Source of the DNA: Lumbricus rubellus
Lineage: Eukaryota > Annelida > Clitellata > Crassiclitellata > Lumbricidae
Reading direction: 5' to 3'
DNA: 64,000 bases
Assembly: GCA_945859605.1 (NCBI GenBank)
Contig: OX243815.1
Location: 28,328,981-28,392,980, forward strand
In this document: positions 61,624 to 64,000 of the stretch, piece after piece
Position numbering within the stretch: the first letter of the stretch is position 1
Layout of the letters: every line of letters begins with the position of its first letter
The notes under the pieces: generated by a model
What the model was told of the DNA's origin: nothing
The model's database searches: none
The model's input: the letters and a program-made list of their open reading frames with translations, nothing else
Translations under genes and position numbers: made by a program

Positions 61624-62515
61624 CAGGGGTCTCAAACACGCGGCCCGCGGGCCGCATGCGGCCCGTGGACCCGATTAATGCGGCCCGCGACAGCCAATTG
61701 GATTTTGGTCTTGTAAGGAAAAAATCGGTTAAAAATCGATTCTGAAATTTGAACCAGAGCTCAAACTAGTTTCTACTTTTGCTGTTAACATTGAATCTGC
61801 AACATCAGATATTGAAAAGAAGTTAGTGGACCTTCAATGGATATCATGCTGCACCTCTGTGCTCTCTGTAACCTGGTATCCTCTCTCCCTGGTCGCTCTG
61901 CTCTTCGTTCAGCAGCTAATGGCCTCCTTGTGGTTCCTCGCATGCGTGGTGCTACTGCCCAATCCAGAAGCTTTGCCTATGTTGGCCCATCTTGCTGGAA
62001 CCGTCTTCCGCACAAGCTGCGTCTTGAGCTTCTCAGTCTCTCTCTCCCTCTGTTTAGGAAACGCCTGAAGACTATACTATTTGTTAGGGGAAGTGCTAAC
62101 TAGGGTCGGGAGCGCTACTGAATCTGTGAGCGGCGCTATATAAATGTTCAATTACAATTACAATTACAATTACAATTACAATATAGACCTACTTATTATA
62201 ATAGGTCTACCTTGGTATTCCGTAGGCCTATACTCTTATTAATACTAGCAATCATTGTGCTTTTGATGCACTTCATGTCATTGTGGCACTGGTATGCAAC
62301 ACCATATAGTTACACTGAAAATATAATATTATGTAAATTTCAAAAGATTATTATGATATCATGATCGTGTGTGCTGTTATGATATAGGCTACTATAATAG
62401 GCTACTTTCTATATAAACAGTTTCACGTGCATGACATATTTTGTATGTTGCGGCCCGCCAGCAATTGCAAATTACCAAATGTGGCCCACGTGATGACTTG
62501 AGTTTGAGACCCCTG
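61624..62515. mobile_element. hAT-type transposon (892 bp) with a LINE fragment nested inside
   Basis: The termini CAGGGGTCTCAAAC and GTTTGAGACCCCTG are perfect inverted repeats flanked by an identical 8-bp duplication GTCTAGAT (61616-61623 and 62516-62523). Subterminal 'gcggcccgc' occurs at both ends. At 61748-61840 one + frame reads ESATSDIEKKLVDLQ, which resembles the hAT transposase C-terminal segment (E-L-I-D-L-Q type) found in GTF2IRD2- and ZBED-like proteins. The element is therefore a decayed copy rather than a pure MITE. Confidence 0.9.
61841..62182 (+). mobile_element. LINE 3' end nested within the hAT element
   Basis: One frame reads RSFAYVGPSCWNRLPHKLRL and LSLPLFRKRLKTILF, a CR1/L2-type C-terminus. 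It ends 'gagcggcgctatataaatg' followed by five (AATTAC) units. The 5' border interrupts the hAT transposase remnant directly after the LVDLQ motif. Confidence 0.82.
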
Positions 62516-62523
62516 GTCTAGAT

Positions 62524-64000
62524 CATCATTTTCACACAAAAATTATAATCTTCGGAATGCTAATCCTTCTCCTGAATTCTATTTTTTACAGAATTCTTTT
62601 AGATGTATTCCTGTAAACAGCATATGCTACCCTATTCACTTCTGTTGAATTTTTTACCATATCATTTTCAGTGGAGCTTTTCTTTCACAATTTTTGTCGA
62701 ACCAAATGTCATATTTAGGGTTGTTTAAACATGTCCCATGGATGGAAAATAGATCCAATGTAGCATTTAAGTCCATAGCTGCCTTTAAAAATGAATGCTT
62801 GTACTTTACTGCAGACATAGATTGTTGTCATCACAGGCCGCGTCAATGTTAGACTATTCAGCAACACTTCATAAAGTGTTGATTTGACTTTAAATATCTA
62901 CTGACTGGTCATTTATCTTCTAGCATATATGCAGACGGTGCAGAGGTCCTAACGGGGGTTGGGTGGGTGGGGGGGGGGGGGGGAAGTTACCCTAGAGCAT
63001 AATAAGGAAATAGTCAGACATATCATTCATCAACATAATTTCGGAGGTAATTCCAGTATCGCTGGCAGAGAGAGGGCAACAGCAGGATGCAAGGATTTTA
63101 AAAACACGTCACCCACCAAAAAATGCCAAAAACACTGAGCTGTTCGAAAGAGTCAACTGCCACAACAAGCAATCAAAGTTCTTGTTAAATATATATATAT
63201 ATATATAGATATATATATACACACATATATATATATATCAGTATATACATATCAATACCAGACCCAGCTTTAAGGATGATCTAGGCACCAATTATACGTC
63301 TCTTTCTTAGTTTGTTGAACCCTATAAAAATGGTTCTGTTAAGTTTTATTTTTGGAGCTCGTCCCACTCTTTCCAGCACAATATGACATGCTCTCTCATC
63401 AAAAATGAAATCTCTGTGCATACTGTATATCGACTTATAAATAGGGGTCTGGGGCCTATATATATGCATCATGCATGTACGCATAAAAGTACTGCTGTGT
63501 GTGTGCGTGCGTGTGTGAGTGCGTGTGGGTAGGAATGAACCTGCAAGTATGTACACTTTGTGCCCTTTAAAGACTAGGTCTCCTTCTAGGACATGCATGC
63601 AGCATTTTTATGAATCTCAGAAAAGCACTGTGTCAAACAGCCCCCCCCCCCAAGCCCCTTGGATAGAGCATCATCAGATGATGTACATAGATCATGAAAT
63701 CAACCTATTAGACCTCAGAGCTATTAAATTAGGTCAGATGAGAATAAAATCTGGTATGCGATGAGACAGAGAATGTACTTAGTTAACACAAGTTCAGTAA
63801 CTTGTGCAATGTGAATACACTCAGGGCTCCTATATATTGACAAACAAAACACACATTACAAATTGGTTCTGCTAAGATGATGGCCGATAATTAAGAGAAG
63901 AGATTTCACCTAGAGCTGCTTTATTAGACAGACTAATCATCGTCCTACTACCAAGCATAGCCAAACGGCCAAACTATCATGAATTACAAATAACCATTTA
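62524..64000. other. Terminal interval, no gene recognised
   Basis: Contains a G-run at about 62970-62984, an (AT)n tract at 63189-63236 and a GT-rich patch near 63495. No supported exon. Confidence 0.45.
63189..63236. repeat. (AT)n microsatellite
   Basis: 'tatatata' tract interrupted by 'gat' and 'cacac'. Confidence 0.92.

Overview
This is animal nuclear DNA. It has split genes with GT-AG introns, a four-finger OVO transcription factor, a DCC-family Ig/fibronectin receptor, tRNA-derived SINEs, LINE 3' ends, hAT-type transposons and very many micro- and minisatellites. Low gene density and palindromic AGGCCTA motifs fit a marine invertebrate. The receptor layout (five FN3 repeats, protogenin/IGDCC4-like) makes a deuterostome such as an echinoderm or hemichordate my preferred guess, but only a guess. 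There are no prokaryotic genes, operons or CRISPR arrays.

Layout. (1) 1-7500, + strand: an ovo-like gene. Four coding exons (3725-6910) join in frame and carry four C2H2 fingers; the first coding exon was not found. (2) 9790-11357 and perhaps 12281, - strand: one long coding exon for a single-pass membrane protein with a long acidic tail. It faintly resembles KCNE potassium-channel beta subunits around the membrane segment. (3) 11.4-24 kb: no convincing gene. It holds simple repeats, one SINE, a 475-bp hAT-type element, a decayed LINE end and local duplications. (4) 24.4-54.6 kb, - strand: a large receptor gene of the DCC/neogenin/protogenin superfamily. Sixteen exons join without a frame error and encode three Ig domains, five FN3 domains and one transmembrane helix; a seventeenth holds the cytoplasmic tail. 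The signal peptide and the first Ig domain should lie upstream (above 54.6 kb or off the window) and were not found. Introns hold nine of the ten SINEs and several LINE ends. (5) 55.8-64 kb: no gene recognised; mostly repeats, including a hAT-type element with a LINE end nested inside it.

How the genes relate. The three genes show no obvious functional link. OVO proteins are epithelial and germline regulators in the nucleus, the second gene encodes a small-ectodomain membrane protein, and the third a cell-surface receptor of the axon-guidance/adhesion superfamily.

The most unusual signals are: a minisatellite whose unit is itself a 3' splice site next to the third visible Ig exon; a SINE family sharing its 3' end with resident LINEs, whose (CATA)n tail has grown into 260-290 bp microsatellites at two loci; a SINE that would supply the last residues and stop codon of the receptor; and a sharp change in AGGCCTA density near 15.8 kb.
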